64,000 nucleotides of DNA. It comes from UBA3910 sp002391465. Its GTDB lineage: Bacteria > Bacillota > Limnochordia > Darwinibacteriales > Darwinibacteriaceae. Made by a program: the position numbers and the translations under genes. Within the stretch, counting starts at the first letter, position 1. Each line of letters opens with the position of its first letter. A model generated the notes under the pieces. The model had not been told where the DNA came from. It searched no databases and was given only the letters and a program-made list of their open reading frames with translations. Of this stretch, positions 40,997 to 49,399 are shown piece by piece. The stretch covers positions 14,446 to 78,445 of the forward strand of contig JASGVS010000024.1 in assembly GCA_030054835.1 (NCBI GenBank), read 5' to 3'.

Positions 40997-41182
40997 GGCG
41001 GGGACCGGGCTTGCGCAGCTGTTAAGTGTATCCAGCTGCGTCGATGCAGCCCACGGCTTACCCTCTCCCCCTTTTGATTACAATATTCGCACAAGGGCGA
41101 GCCCAACAGGGGGGTAAATTGGCAGGGCTTTGCCGTTTTTTGTGGAAGAAAGCAATAAGTAAGGAACCAAGGGGAGGATGCT
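40997..41182. other. Intergenic region between htrA and the three-gene block
   Basis: About 185 bp with no gene I can support and no convincing promoter for the genes downstream. AAGGGGAGGA at about 41168 is the ribosome binding site of the next gene. Confidence 0.4.
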
Positions 41183-41407
41183 ATGGGTACAGCGGGGGAC
41201 GGTAACATGGTTTATTTGCTCTTCGGCACCCTGGTAGGGGTAGTGTTGGGCTTAAACATTGCCTACCTCTATCACCGCTTTGTGGCCAAAAGGGGACGGA
41301 CTGAACACAAGCTGAGGGCTGAGATCCGCGATTTGGAAAAACGCCTTAGGAAAAAGGATGAATACATTGCCAAGGCAATAAAAAGTGTAAAGGAAGAGGG
41401 GAGCTGA
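41183..41407 (+). CDS. Small membrane-anchored coiled-coil protein, unknown
   Basis: 74 aa: one N-terminal helix (~9-29, VYLLFGTLVGVVLGLNIAYL) followed by a highly charged helix (EHKLRAEIRDLEKRLRKKDE) likely to form a coiled coil in the cytoplasm. No family recognised. First of three tightly packed genes; 4 nt separate it from the next. Confidence 0.7.
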   Translation: MGTAGDGNMVYLLFGTLVGVVLGLNIAYLYHRFVAKRGRTEHKLRAEIRDLEKRLRKKDEYIAKAIKSVKEEGS

Positions 41408-41411
41408 TTCT

Positions 41412-41708
41412 GTGAAAAAAATACTGAAAACGACGGCGGCCGGCGGCGCTGGCTTTTTGGCTGGGCTGTTGTTGGAACTTGGTTTAGAAAGCCTCACCGG
41501 CTTGGATTTTGTGGATGGTCTCTTTGCGGTGAGCGGCTCCGTTTTAGCAGCCCTGTCTGTCAACCGGGAACTGGTGGAGGCAGCTGCGCTCAACATTGAG
41601 CGGATGTTTGGCAAAGACCCGTTGGATATTACCGAAGCGGAATGGCATCAGTTCAAAGAGGTCAACCCCAAAACGGCAGAGTGGCTGGAGAAAGCTCTGA
41701 GGATCTAA
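41412..41708 (+). CDS. Small membrane protein of unknown function
   Basis: 98 aa with a Gly/Ala/Leu-rich hydrophobic N-terminal region (~8-30), a second amphipathic or hydrophobic stretch (~35-55), and an acidic C-terminus (LDITEAEWHQFKEVNPKTAE). GTG start with GGGGAG at the end of the preceding gene. One nucleotide separates it from the next gene. Confidence 0.68.
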   Translation: MKKILKTTAAGGAGFLAGLLLELGLESLTGLDFVDGLFAVSGSVLAALSVNRELVEAAALNIERMFGKDPLDITEAEWHQFKEVNPKTAEWLEKALRI

Positions 41709-41709
41709 C

Positions 41710-42162
41710 ATGGCACCGCCCTTAACTGTCTTAACCACTCTCTTAACGGGCGCATCCGTTAAGCTGGGTGTTGCCCAGCTTACAAAACGGGGTTATATGC
41801 CCCAGTCCACCTATGTGAAGGCGGCTTTAGATGCCCTGAAAAAGGATGATCTCGATGGCGCCATTGCCTATTACAAACTGGCGCTGAGACGGCGCCGTCC
41901 ATCGGAGAAGACGGAGGTAACCGGGGAGATTATCGCTAGTAATATCTTAATCCGCATCAGTAAGTTGGAGGAAAGGATCAGTGAGCTGGAGGCAGAGTCC
42001 AATCCATCTTTTCTGTCCCGCCAATATTGGCAGCGCCTTTGGCAGAAACTCCGGGGTAGGGTCTCGGCAGAAGAGCGAGACAAACAGGAGAAGATTGCAG
42101 AATGCCGGGAAGCTATAGCGGTGTTGAACAGGTTGCTCTCCGCGCTGAAAGAAGAAACCTAG
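41710..42162 (+). CDS. Unknown protein with TPR-like helix and coiled coil
   Basis: 150 aa. A short hydrophobic N-terminus precedes ALDALKKDDLDGAIAYYKLA (~38-57), a single TPR-like helical hairpin, and a charged coiled-coil region (ISKLEERISELEAE). The last gene of the block; its stop codon lies inside the terminator stem. Function unknown. Confidence 0.68.
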   Translation: MAPPLTVLTTLLTGASVKLGVAQLTKRGYMPQSTYVKAALDALKKDDLDGAIAYYKLALRRRRPSEKTEVTGEIIASNILIRISKLEERISELEAESNPSFLSRQYWQRLWQKLRGRVSAEERDKQEKIAECREAIAVLNRLLSALKEET

Positions 42163-42182
42163 GTCGTGGCCTAGGTTTTTTT
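42155..42182 (+). terminator. Terminator overlapping the end of the three-gene block
   Basis: AACCTAGG/CCTAGGTT (42156-42163, 42170-42177) followed by TTTTT. The stop codon 42160-42162 is in the stem. Confidence 0.9.
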
Positions 42183-42297
42183 ACGCGGATTTCATACTTT
42201 GGAAAAAATTTCCGCAAGACCGCAGTTGGGCAGGAGGAAAATAGTGGTATGGTGCATAATATCCGTGGAACCATATTCTTTTTAGGAGGCGAAGCGC

Positions 42298-42945
42298 GTG
42301 TTTCGCAAAACAACCGTAATGCTCTTAGTTGTTGCTTTGGTTTTGTTAGGGAGTACAGTCGTGCTAGCCCAGGAGTACTGGGCCTGGAATCAGTTCAACA
42401 CCGCGGGAGAGAAGTTTAAATACGAAATAGTGATCCGAAGTCTACAGTGGGACTATAATGCGGGAGGGGAGTATTGGCAAGAAACCAAGCAGTATCAAAC
42501 AATAGAAATCAAACCTATTGACGCTGAGACCAGTGAAGTGACCATGGCTAATACCTATGCAATACCTAACGACGACCTCGACGATCAGTTGAATTTCATG
42601 GGCGGTATGTTAAACATCTCTCTGCTCACGGGTGGCGGATTATCCTTCACTGAGTTTCTCATGCTGGGTACGTTCGCTGCGGACTTGGAACTGGAAGTGG
42701 GGAACAGCATGCAGACCTTCGATGGCGCCCGGATTCGGGTAATTGAAAAGAGGAATGTGGCTGGCGTGGAAGGCTACTACTTCACCAGGAGCATGCGGGA
42801 GACAGATGCGGACGGCAACCGTGTTGACATCCTCACGTCAGAGTGGGTAGTTGCCCCCAACGTGGGCTGGCCCCTCTCAGTTCAGATCTACCAGGACGGC
42901 GAAGTGGTTTACAGCATGGTACTGGTGGAATACGAAAGGAAATAA
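42298..42945 (+). CDS. Secreted protein of unknown function
   Basis: 215 aa with a clear signal peptide (TTVMLLVVALVLLGSTVVLA, cut before Q). The mature part appears beta-rich, with alternating hydrophobic residues, and has no Cys or motif I recognise. GTG start with TAGGAGG upstream. Monocistronic; a terminator follows. Confidence 0.72.
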   Translation: MFRKTTVMLLVVALVLLGSTVVLAQEYWAWNQFNTAGEKFKYEIVIRSLQWDYNAGGEYWQETKQYQTIEIKPIDAETSEVTMANTYAIPNDDLDDQLNFMGGMLNISLLTGGGLSFTEFLMLGTFAADLELEVGNSMQTFDGARIRVIEKRNVAGVEGYYFTRSMRETDADGNRVDILTSEWVVAPNVGWPLSVQIYQDGEVVYSMVLVEYERK

Positions 42946-42951
42946 CTTAGG

Positions 42952-42977
42952 CGGCTGGCGTTGGCCAGCCGTTTTTT
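42952..42977 (+). terminator. Terminator after the secreted protein gene
   Basis: CGGCTGG/CCAGCCG stem (42952-42958, 42965-42971) with TTTTTT. Confidence 0.9.
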
Positions 42978-43057
42978 AAACAGGAAAAGTGGTGTAATGG
43001 ACAGGACGAACCGGTTACCCGGCAGATCCTGTCCTTTTGTCGTTTTAACGATAAGGA

Positions 43058-43516
43058 CTAGTCATCGTTATCATCCCGGTCCACTTCCAACTCGATGGAG
43101 CGTTCCATATCGCCTTCCAGTTCGTACTCCAGCTCAAATTCCTTCACGTTCCCTTCGTCGATCTCCAAGTGATCCAAGGTTGCTTGGATTATGGTGAGGG
43201 GTCTGTTTTCAGTGAGGGGAGGTAGGGTTGCCACCAGTTGCCGGATTTCCTCCACTGCTTCATCACTGAAAAGGCGTTGGCCCGTGTGGTCGGTTGAGGC
43301 CCTACCTTGAGCCGAGTATTCAATCTCAATATCCCGCCCATCGCGCAGCTCAATTTCCAGTTTAAACTCGGAGATCTGCTCCAGCGTGTTTTCAGCCTCC
43401 GCCACTTGGGTTTGGATTTGCTTAGGTTGGGCAGCTTGCTGACGCAGGCCGTGTACAGTTGCGGCAACCGCCAAGACCACAATGATGACGAGTGGGACGT
43501 AGCGCCGAAAATCCAT
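43058..43516 (-). CDS. Membrane-anchored acidic protein of unknown function
   Basis: 152 aa: one N-terminal helix (~6-24) and a strongly acidic external part ending in DRDDNDD. Two related-looking stretches, EFKLEIELRDGRDIEIEYSA and EFELEYELEGDMERSIELEV, suggest a PepSY/YusW-like repeat of beta strands, but I cannot assign a family. ATG 43516 is chosen from AAAGGGGG spacing. Confidence 0.65.
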   Translation of the reverse strand: MDFRRYVPLVIIVVLAVAATVHGLRQQAAQPKQIQTQVAEAENTLEQISEFKLEIELRDGRDIEIEYSAQGRASTDHTGQRLFSDEAVEEIRQLVATLPPLTENRPLTIIQATLDHLEIDEGNVKEFELEYELEGDMERSIELEVDRDDNDD

Positions 43517-43608
43517 GGGTTCATCCCCCTTTAGTATTTCTGGGTATAGTCTACCCAAGGGGGACCCGTTCTATCTATATCTATCTTGGGAAGTTTGCCT
43601 GCGCAGGA

Positions 43609-43636
43609 TTGATCTCCCGCCGATCTATGGTACAAT
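43609..43636 (+). promoter_or_regulatory. Promoter of tRNA-Sec
   Basis: TTGATC (43609-43614), 16 nt, TACAAT (43631-43636), 13 nt before the tRNA. Confidence 0.65.
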
Positions 43637-43649
43637 TAAGATAAATCAC

Positions 43650-43749
43650 GGGGGGATTTGAGTTCCTGGTGGGCTCCGCAGGCTTCAAACCTGTCAGGGG
43701 GGTAACAAGGGTTATCCTCGGTGGGTTCGATTCCCATATCCTCCCGCCA
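43650..43749 (+). tRNA. selC: tRNA-Sec (anticodon TCA)
   Basis: 100 nt with an 8-bp acceptor stem GGGGGGAT/ATCCTCCC, discriminator G, encoded CCA, long variable arm and anticodon TCA (43685-43687) in loop ctTCAaa. These are the bacterial tRNA-Sec hallmarks. It ends 9 nt from the stop of selB, which runs toward it. Confidence 0.95.
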
Positions 43750-43758
43750 TTTAGTCTT

Positions 43759-45636
43759 TCAGGGGCGTTTGGCTGTGAGCCGGACGTCCCCTTTGCGTGT
43801 TGTAATCCCCTGCCGATCGAAATAATCTAAGAAGGCCAGGGCATACTTGCGACTGGTGCCGAAATGGTCGCGGAAAGCGGCCAGGGAAAACTCCCCGCGA
43901 AAGGCTTCTTCCGCAAACAAAACGTCCAGTACGGAATCTAACACCTCAGGCGTTGTCCAATGGCCGTTGGCTAACGCAATGAGCGAACCCAAATGACCTG
44001 CTGCATAGATCAGTTCTCTGCTGTACCCTTCTTCCTCTAACTCGCTAAGGCTGGGAGGTTCAAAGCGTCGGTCATTCACCAACTTTTCCAGCTCAGCCAG
44101 TTTCTCCCCATCTTCAGCGGAAAGGCTGATTTTATGGCCAGCTGCACTGATGGCCCCCTGCCTCTCCTGTAGTTGGGGATGGTTGGCGACAATCTGGTCA
44201 AAGAGACGGGAAGGCAGCCCGGTGCTGGCCCGGAGCGTTTCCTTATTCGGTCCCGGCGCTAATGGCTGCTCCCGATGGAACTCTTCCACCGTGTTGAGCA
44301 GGTACTCCTCCACCTTTTTCAGCTGAGTCGGGGCAAGGATGAAATCTCCCAGCACGGCCAAATCCGGATGGAGTTTATAACCCTGCTTGCGAAATTCGTC
44401 CACTGTCCAATACGTTCTATCGGCTGCAGCCAAAAGGCCACGTTCCTCTTCTGAGGCCTGATGTTTAGCCGCTAGGAGAGAGAGGTCTAGAAAGCTTTCC
44501 GGCTGTTCGAAGGGGAAGAGATGCTGTCTGCGCTTTGGCCCAACCAAACGCATTTTTCTGCCCCTGACTGGTATGCCTGCTTCAACAAACATGCCGCCGC
44601 CCAGGGTGTCCTGGAGCTCACTGTGGCGCAGGACGAAGCGATCAAGGAAACTGAAATGGGCTGGCTCCTCCATTTCCAGCTGTACGTAACCGCCTTCCCC
44701 TGGCCGGAGCACGTCAGCCCCTAAAACGCGCACCTGGGCCAGTGTTTCCAGTGTTCCAACATACATCTTCACCTGTTGGCCTGTTTTTAGAGGAGCTGGG
44801 GCGCTGGAAAGCATCTGCACATGGGCGTTGATGAGGGAAAAATAAGGCCGCTGACCGGGCAGGGCAAGATACATGCCCCTGGCAAGCTGGTCCGTTTCAA
44901 CGCCACTTAAATTCACCGCCAGTCTCGAGCGGGGTACACCCCTTTCCACTGTCTCAGTTTGGGATTGGAGACCCCGAATGCGAGCGGTGCGGTCAATTGG
45001 CTTAATTTCCACTTCCATGCCTACCGTTAGATAACCGTCCACTAAAGTGCCCGTCACAACCGTTCCTGAGCCTTTGATTGTAAAAACGCGGTCGATCCAC
45101 AGCAGGGGATTGTCATCCCGTTCTGGGTCAGGAATGGCCGCGATTATTTCGTTCATCGCGTCGCGCAGTTTATCCATATTCTGACCGGTGACAGCGGATA
45201 CGGGAATAATGGGGAAACCTTCTAACGATGTACCTTTCAGGTTTTCTTCCACTTCCCCTTGGACCAGTTCCAGCCAATCAGGCTCAACCATGTCCGCTTT
45301 GGTTATGGCGACCAGGCCGTGTTTCACGCCGTAGAGGTGGAGAATATCGGCGTGTTCCTGGGTTTGGGGCATCCACCCGTCATCGGCGGCTACCACCAAC
45401 AGGACAAAATCGACCATCCCCACTCCCGCCAGCATGTTTTTAACCAAGCGGTGGTGGCCGGGTACATCAACTACTCCCACGTTGCCGTTGGGCAGGGAAA
45501 ACCAAGCAAAGCCCAAGTCCACTGTCATACCCCGGGTCTGCTCTTCCTGGAGCCGGTCCGGGTTGATGCCAGTTAAGGCGGTTATCAATGTGCTTTTGCC
45601 GTGATCGATATGGCCGGCAGTGCCGAGGATGTACAC
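43759..45636 (-). CDS. selB: Selenocysteine-specific elongation factor
   Basis: GTPase delivering Sec-tRNA to UGA codons next to a SECIS hairpin, 625 aa. G1 is GHIDHGKST (~8-16), G3 DVPGHH and G4 TKAD; beta-barrel domains follow, and the C-terminal ~250 residues are the winged-helix SECIS-binding domains. GTG start shares one base with the selA stop. No selenoprotein gene or selD is in the window. Confidence 0.96.
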   Translation of the reverse strand: MYILGTAGHIDHGKSTLITALTGINPDRLQEEQTRGMTVDLGFAWFSLPNGNVGVVDVPGHHRLVKNMLAGVGMVDFVLLVVAADDGWMPQTQEHADILHLYGVKHGLVAITKADMVEPDWLELVQGEVEENLKGTSLEGFPIIPVSAVTGQNMDKLRDAMNEIIAAIPDPERDDNPLLWIDRVFTIKGSGTVVTGTLVDGYLTVGMEVEIKPIDRTARIRGLQSQTETVERGVPRSRLAVNLSGVETDQLARGMYLALPGQRPYFSLINAHVQMLSSAPAPLKTGQQVKMYVGTLETLAQVRVLGADVLRPGEGGYVQLEMEEPAHFSFLDRFVLRHSELQDTLGGGMFVEAGIPVRGRKMRLVGPKRRQHLFPFEQPESFLDLSLLAAKHQASEEERGLLAAADRTYWTVDEFRKQGYKLHPDLAVLGDFILAPTQLKKVEEYLLNTVEEFHREQPLAPGPNKETLRASTGLPSRLFDQIVANHPQLQERQGAISAAGHKISLSAEDGEKLAELEKLVNDRRFEPPSLSELEEEGYSRELIYAAGHLGSLIALANGHWTTPEVLDSVLDVLFAEEAFRGEFSLAAFRDHFGTSRKYALAFLDYFDRQGITTRKGDVRLTAKRP

Positions 45637-46991
45637 TAGGAGATCCCTCCCCTCAAGATAGCCACGACTTCCCTGTCCTGTTCAGGCAGTACAGTGCGGG
45701 GATCGAGCCAAACCTTGTCCTGGACGATGCGGCCCATAACAGCTGGGCTGCTCAGCCTGAGCCAATCGTAAATTCTCTGAGCCGAATAAGTAGCGCTCGT
45801 AAGGACCAGTGCCCAGGAAGGTATTGTCTCGCCTGGGAGCGACCCGCCGCCCATGGTGGAGAAGGTGGGTAGTACTTTTCCCTCAAGCTCCGGACCTAAT
45901 TCAGCGAGCCAACCTTCGGCGCGAGCTTTAATTTCCTCCGCGGGCATCTGGGTCATGGCCCAAAGGGGCAGTTTGTCAAGGTCGTTGTTGAGATATTGCT
46001 CTAAGACCGCTTCCAGGGCCAGCAGGGAGAGCTTATCTATCCGCATAGCCCTCAGCAGCGGTTCCCTTTTTATTACTTCAATCAAATCCCTCCGGCCCGT
46101 GATGATCCCGGCTTGGGCACCGCCTAGCAGTTTATCGCCGCTGTAGGTAACGATGTGGCTGTGCTTAAGGGCGGTAGTCACCAGGGGTTCGGGGAAGGGA
46201 GGAAAGGCTCCACTGCCGATATCCTCCAAAAGGAGAAGCCCGTTTTCTGCCGCCAGTTGGGCAAGTTCAGCCCTGGGCACCGTTTCGGTAAAGCCGATAA
46301 TGCTGTAATTACTGGGGTGGACCAACAGGATCGCCTTGGTCCTTTCTGTGATCGCTTGGGCGTAGTCGCTCAACCGTGTGCGGTTGGTTGTGCCCACTTC
46401 TTTCAGAATACAACCGCTTGCTGCAATCACCTCGGGGATTCTAAACCCTCCACCTATTTCCACCAGTTGGCCCCGGGACACAATCACTTCCGCGTCGGCA
46501 GCCAGAGCTTTTAAAGTTACGAGCACAGCCGCCGCGTTGTTGTTGACAACAACAGTGTCAACATCCCTTTCCGCCGAGCCTGCGAGCAGATTGAAGAGCC
46601 CCGCCACATTGGTGTAGCGGCTGCCCCGCTCACCCGTTACCAGGTCCAGTTCTAGGTTAAAATAGCGGGAGCCGAGCTTTCTGAGGCGCTCTAACGCCAC
46701 TTCTGGTAGGGGAGCACGGCCTAAGTTGGTGTGCAGGAGCACTCCGGTGGCGTTGATCACCTCTTGGAATCTCTGCCGTTTGTAAGCACCAATAACTGTG
46801 GTCAACCGCGTTCTAATCTCCCCTTGCTCAGGAGCTTGTCCGCTGGAGGCAATCTCTTTTCGAAGGTCCGCTAAAAAGCCCTGAATCAGGGCAGTTAGCT
46901 CATTTCGACTCAAGCCTTCTGCTGCCGCGGTCCCTTTTTGATCGGCCAGGAGCTTATCTACTGCGGGAATATGGCGAAAGAGGTTTGACAT
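45636..46991 (-). CDS. selA: L-seryl-tRNA(Sec) selenium transferase
   Basis: PLP enzyme converting Ser-tRNA-Sec to Sec-tRNA-Sec with selenophosphate, 451 aa, cytoplasmic decamer in known members. The PLP Lys is in TYSGDKLLGGAQAGI; RHIPAVDKLL at the N-terminus, INATGVLLHTNLGRAPLP and RGQLVEIGGGFRIPEV are family signatures. ATG with GGGGAG upstream. Forms an operon with selB. Confidence 0.97.
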   Translation of the reverse strand: MSNLFRHIPAVDKLLADQKGTAAAEGLSRNELTALIQGFLADLRKEIASSGQAPEQGEIRTRLTTVIGAYKRQRFQEVINATGVLLHTNLGRAPLPEVALERLRKLGSRYFNLELDLVTGERGSRYTNVAGLFNLLAGSAERDVDTVVVNNNAAAVLVTLKALAADAEVIVSRGQLVEIGGGFRIPEVIAASGCILKEVGTTNRTRLSDYAQAITERTKAILLVHPSNYSIIGFTETVPRAELAQLAAENGLLLLEDIGSGAFPPFPEPLVTTALKHSHIVTYSGDKLLGGAQAGIITGRRDLIEVIKREPLLRAMRIDKLSLLALEAVLEQYLNNDLDKLPLWAMTQMPAEEIKARAEGWLAELGPELEGKVLPTFSTMGGGSLPGETIPSWALVLTSATYSAQRIYDWLRLSSPAVMGRIVQDKVWLDPRTVLPEQDREVVAILRGGIS

Positions 46992-47061
46992 GGAAACACT
47001 CCCCTTTGTGATCTGTTAATTAATATATACGACACAGCCAGATTCATCCCTTTAAAGTGTG

Positions 47062-47595
47062 TTAGGGGAAGAGATAGCGTACCACATAGAGGGCTGCCAG
47101 AAAGCCAGCTAGATCTGCAGTTAAGGAAGTGGCTAGAGTGTGCCTGGTTCGCCTCAGGCCAATTGAACCTGCATAGACAGTGAGCACGTAAAAGCTGGTT
47201 TCCGTGCTGCCCATAAGCGCAGCGGCGAGCCTACCCAAAAAGGAATCGGGGCCGAAAACTTGCAGTGCCTGGGTTAACAGGGCCAAAGATCCTGAACCTG
47301 AAATGGGACGCATTAGGGCGAGGGGAAGTATTTCTTCCGGGAATCCCACTAGCCTAGTTAGGGGCCGGATCAGGGTGATCAGTATATCCAAAGCGCCCGA
47401 ATGCTGGAAGATCTGAATGGCAACCAGCATCCCAACCAGGTAGGGCAGGAGGCGTACAGCAGTCTGCCAGCCTTCCTTGGCCCCTTCCACAAAACTCTCG
47501 TAAATGGGCACCCTCCGTTCCATGCCCACGATGGTTATGCTCAAAACAAAGAAGGGAATTGCCCAGCGGGAAATGAGCTGAATCATAGTGGTCAC
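47062..47595 (-). CDS. spmB: Spore maturation protein B
   Basis: 177-aa membrane protein with a nucleoside-recognition (Gate) domain; LMRPISGSGSLALLTQ and MGSTETSFYVLTVYAGS are the conserved loop motifs. SpmA/SpmB are needed for core dehydration of B. subtilis spores. GTG start after GGGGG. Lies 11 nt downstream of spmA. Confidence 0.93.
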   Translation of the reverse strand: MTTMIQLISRWAIPFFVLSITIVGMERRVPIYESFVEGAKEGWQTAVRLLPYLVGMLVAIQIFQHSGALDILITLIRPLTRLVGFPEEILPLALMRPISGSGSLALLTQALQVFGPDSFLGRLAAALMGSTETSFYVLTVYAGSIGLRRTRHTLATSLTADLAGFLAALYVVRYLFP

Positions 47596-47606
47596 GGGAA
47601 CACCCC

Positions 47607-48194
47607 CTATCCCCTTCTTAATCTCCAGTTCCTCAAAAGGCGATCCACAAGAATGGTGACTGCAGTTGAACAGAAGGTGGCCACCACGATGGGCCCAATA
47701 ATGTCTGTGGGAGAATGGGAACCGTGGGCGGCTCTAAGGGCAATAATGGTGGTGGGAATGACCGTTAAACTGGACGAGGTCACCGCCATAAAGGTGCACT
47801 GGGCGTTGGAGGCGGTGTCTTTACTGGGATTCAGCTCCTGCAGGTGGGCCATGGCTTTTAGACCCAAGGGAGTACAGGCATTCCCCAAGCCTAAGAAGTT
47901 GGCACTCATGCTCAAAAGAACAGCGCCCATGGCGGGATGGTCAGGTGGAACGTCCGGGTAAAGGCGGCGGGCTAATGGACCTACAAGGCGGGAGAGCCTC
48001 TCGATAAGACCTGCATCCCGAGCAATACGCATAATCCCCGACCAAAAGGTGAGCATGCCAATTAAGCCGGCCACAACTAATACAGCCTGTTCACTTCCCT
48101 TAAGAATGCCTTCCGTTACCAGGTTAATCTCCCCTTTGGCCGCGGCTGTAACCGCTCCCGCGATAATCATGCCAAACCAAATGTAGTTCATCAT
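47607..48194 (-). CDS. spmA: Spore maturation protein A
   Basis: 195-aa membrane protein paired with SpmB. LMLTFWSGIMRIA-type and NFLGLGNACTPLGLKAM motifs identify it. Start at tandem ATGs (48194) after GGGAGGGG. First gene of spmAB, divergent from the ctsR operon. Confidence 0.93.
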   Translation of the reverse strand: MMNYIWFGMIIAGAVTAAAKGEINLVTEGILKGSEQAVLVVAGLIGMLTFWSGIMRIARDAGLIERLSRLVGPLARRLYPDVPPDHPAMGAVLLSMSANFLGLGNACTPLGLKAMAHLQELNPSKDTASNAQCTFMAVTSSSLTVIPTTIIALRAAHGSHSPTDIIGPIVVATFCSTAVTILVDRLLRNWRLRRG

Positions 48195-48256
48195 GTTCTG
48201 CCCCTCCCTCGGGTAATGTCTATGTCAAAACGAGAGAAAATAAGAGGAATTTTGTT

Positions 48257-48270
48257 ATTTGGGCCCAAAT
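48257..48270. promoter_or_regulatory. 14-bp palindrome between spmA and ctsR
   Basis: ATTTGGGCCCAAAT, a perfect dyad in the divergent intergenic region. No known operator recognised. Confidence 0.4.
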
Positions 48271-48327
48271 TGGCGCTTTAAAGGCAAAGAAAGCCCGTTT
48301 GATGTTTCCTGACTATACAAGGGGTAG

Positions 48328-48383
48328 TTGCATAGTTCTTGGGGAAATATGCTATAATGAACTTAACGTCAGTAATAGTCAAA
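48328..48383 (+). promoter_or_regulatory. Promoter and CtsR box of the clpC operon
   Basis: TATAAT (48353-48358) with a TGn extension and a TTGCAT 19 nt upstream. Just downstream is a tandem heptad CGTCAGT-aat-AGTCAAA (48367-48383), matching the CtsR operator (two GGTCAAA-like heptads, 3-nt gap). This supports autoregulated heat-shock control. Confidence 0.75.
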
Positions 48384-48398
48384 GAAGGCGGGTGGAAG

Positions 48399-48863
48399 AT
48401 GGGTACTTTAGCAGATCACATCGAAGCTTATATAAAAAGAATGCTGCGGGAAAGCCAAACTAACAGCGTAGAACTGAGCCGGGCCCAGTTGGCGGACACC
48501 TTTGCCTGCGTACCGTCGCAGATTAACTACGTCCTTACCACTCGCTTCAGTTTGGAGCGAGGCTATGTGGTGGAAAGCAGACGGGGCGGTGGCGGCTACA
48601 TCCGTGTTGGGCGTGTGCCTGTAGCCGATCGCTACACCCATGCCATGCAGATTTTGCAGACAATTGGCGATGAACTGGAAGAAAAGCAGCTGAATGATAT
48701 CCTGGCCTGCTTTAGAGATATGCAGTGGATCAGCGAAATAGAAATGAGGCGCATCCGCGGCATAGTTCAACAAGAGGTGAGTACGGTGAGTCAGGGTAAG
48801 GAGCTTCTCCGTGCCAGCCTGGCGAGGGCTCTCCTGTTTTGGATCGTTAAGTCTGCTGAGTGA
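48399..48863 (+). CDS. ctsR: Transcriptional repressor CtsR
   Basis: Repressor of class III heat-shock genes, 154 aa. The N-terminal winged HTH (QLADTFACVPSQINYVLTTR) and Gly-rich wing RRGGGGYIRVGR are typical. ATG 48399 follows GGTGG-type spacing; upstream in-frame ATGs lie in the operator and lack a site. First gene of ctsR-mcsA-mcsB-clpC; a CtsR box overlaps its leader. Confidence 0.96.
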   Translation: MGTLADHIEAYIKRMLRESQTNSVELSRAQLADTFACVPSQINYVLTTRFSLERGYVVESRRGGGGYIRVGRVPVADRYTHAMQILQTIGDELEEKQLNDILACFRDMQWISEIEMRRIRGIVQQEVSTVSQGKELLRASLARALLFWIVKSAE

Positions 48864-48874
48864 GGAGGACAACC

Positions 48875-49399
48875 ATGCTGTGTGAAAAATGCGGTAAGAA
48901 CGAAGCGTCCGTTAAGATAGTGCAGATTGAAAACAACAAAAAGACGGAACTGCACCTCTGCCGGGATTGTGCCCAGGATTATCCTGGTTTCAGCCCGAGT
49001 TTTGACTTGGAGAGCATCCTCTCCAGCATGTTTCAGCAGACCGTACTCGGGGGAAAAATCGGCCAGGTCAAGGGCACGAAACAGTGTCCTACCTGTCAGT
49101 TAACCCTTGCCGATGTCCAGAAGAGGGGCCGCCTGGGCTGCAGCGACTGCTATGGGACTTTTCAGGAAGAACTCAATCCCATTTTCCGCAGGCTGCATGG
49201 CTCCATCAGCCACAGCGGCAAGGTTCCTGCCCGCAGCCATCCTCGGGCCAGAATGGGCAGGGAGATTGAAACTCTCCGGGAGAAGCTGGCAGAGTGCATC
49301 CGCACAGAAAAATACGAACAGGCGGCTGTTTACCGCGACGAAATCCGCCGCCTAGAGCGGTCGTTGAAGGAGGGGCTGGCAGATGGGGAAGATGATTAG
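48875..49399 (+). CDS. mcsA: McsA, activator of the protein arginine kinase
   Basis: 174 aa. Paired Cys motifs CEKC, CRDC, CPTC and CSDC form two zinc sites. A C-terminal UVR/UvrB-type helix (LREKLAECIRTEKYEQAAVY) is present. McsA activates McsB and stabilises clusters with CtsR. ATG 48875 after GAGGAGG. The last 17 nt overlap mcsB. Confidence 0.95.
   Translation: MLCEKCGKNEASVKIVQIENNKKTELHLCRDCAQDYPGFSPSFDLESILSSMFQQTVLGGKIGQVKGTKQCPTCQLTLADVQKRGRLGCSDCYGTFQEELNPIFRRLHGSISHSGKVPARSHPRARMGREIETLREKLAECIRTEKYEQAAVYRDEIRRLERSLKEGLADGEDD

Noticed and set aside
42999..43036. Inverted repeat GGACAGGA...TCCTGTCC as a second terminator
   Set aside because: The arms are 20 nt apart and a stronger terminator already follows the upstream gene; orientation and role are unclear.
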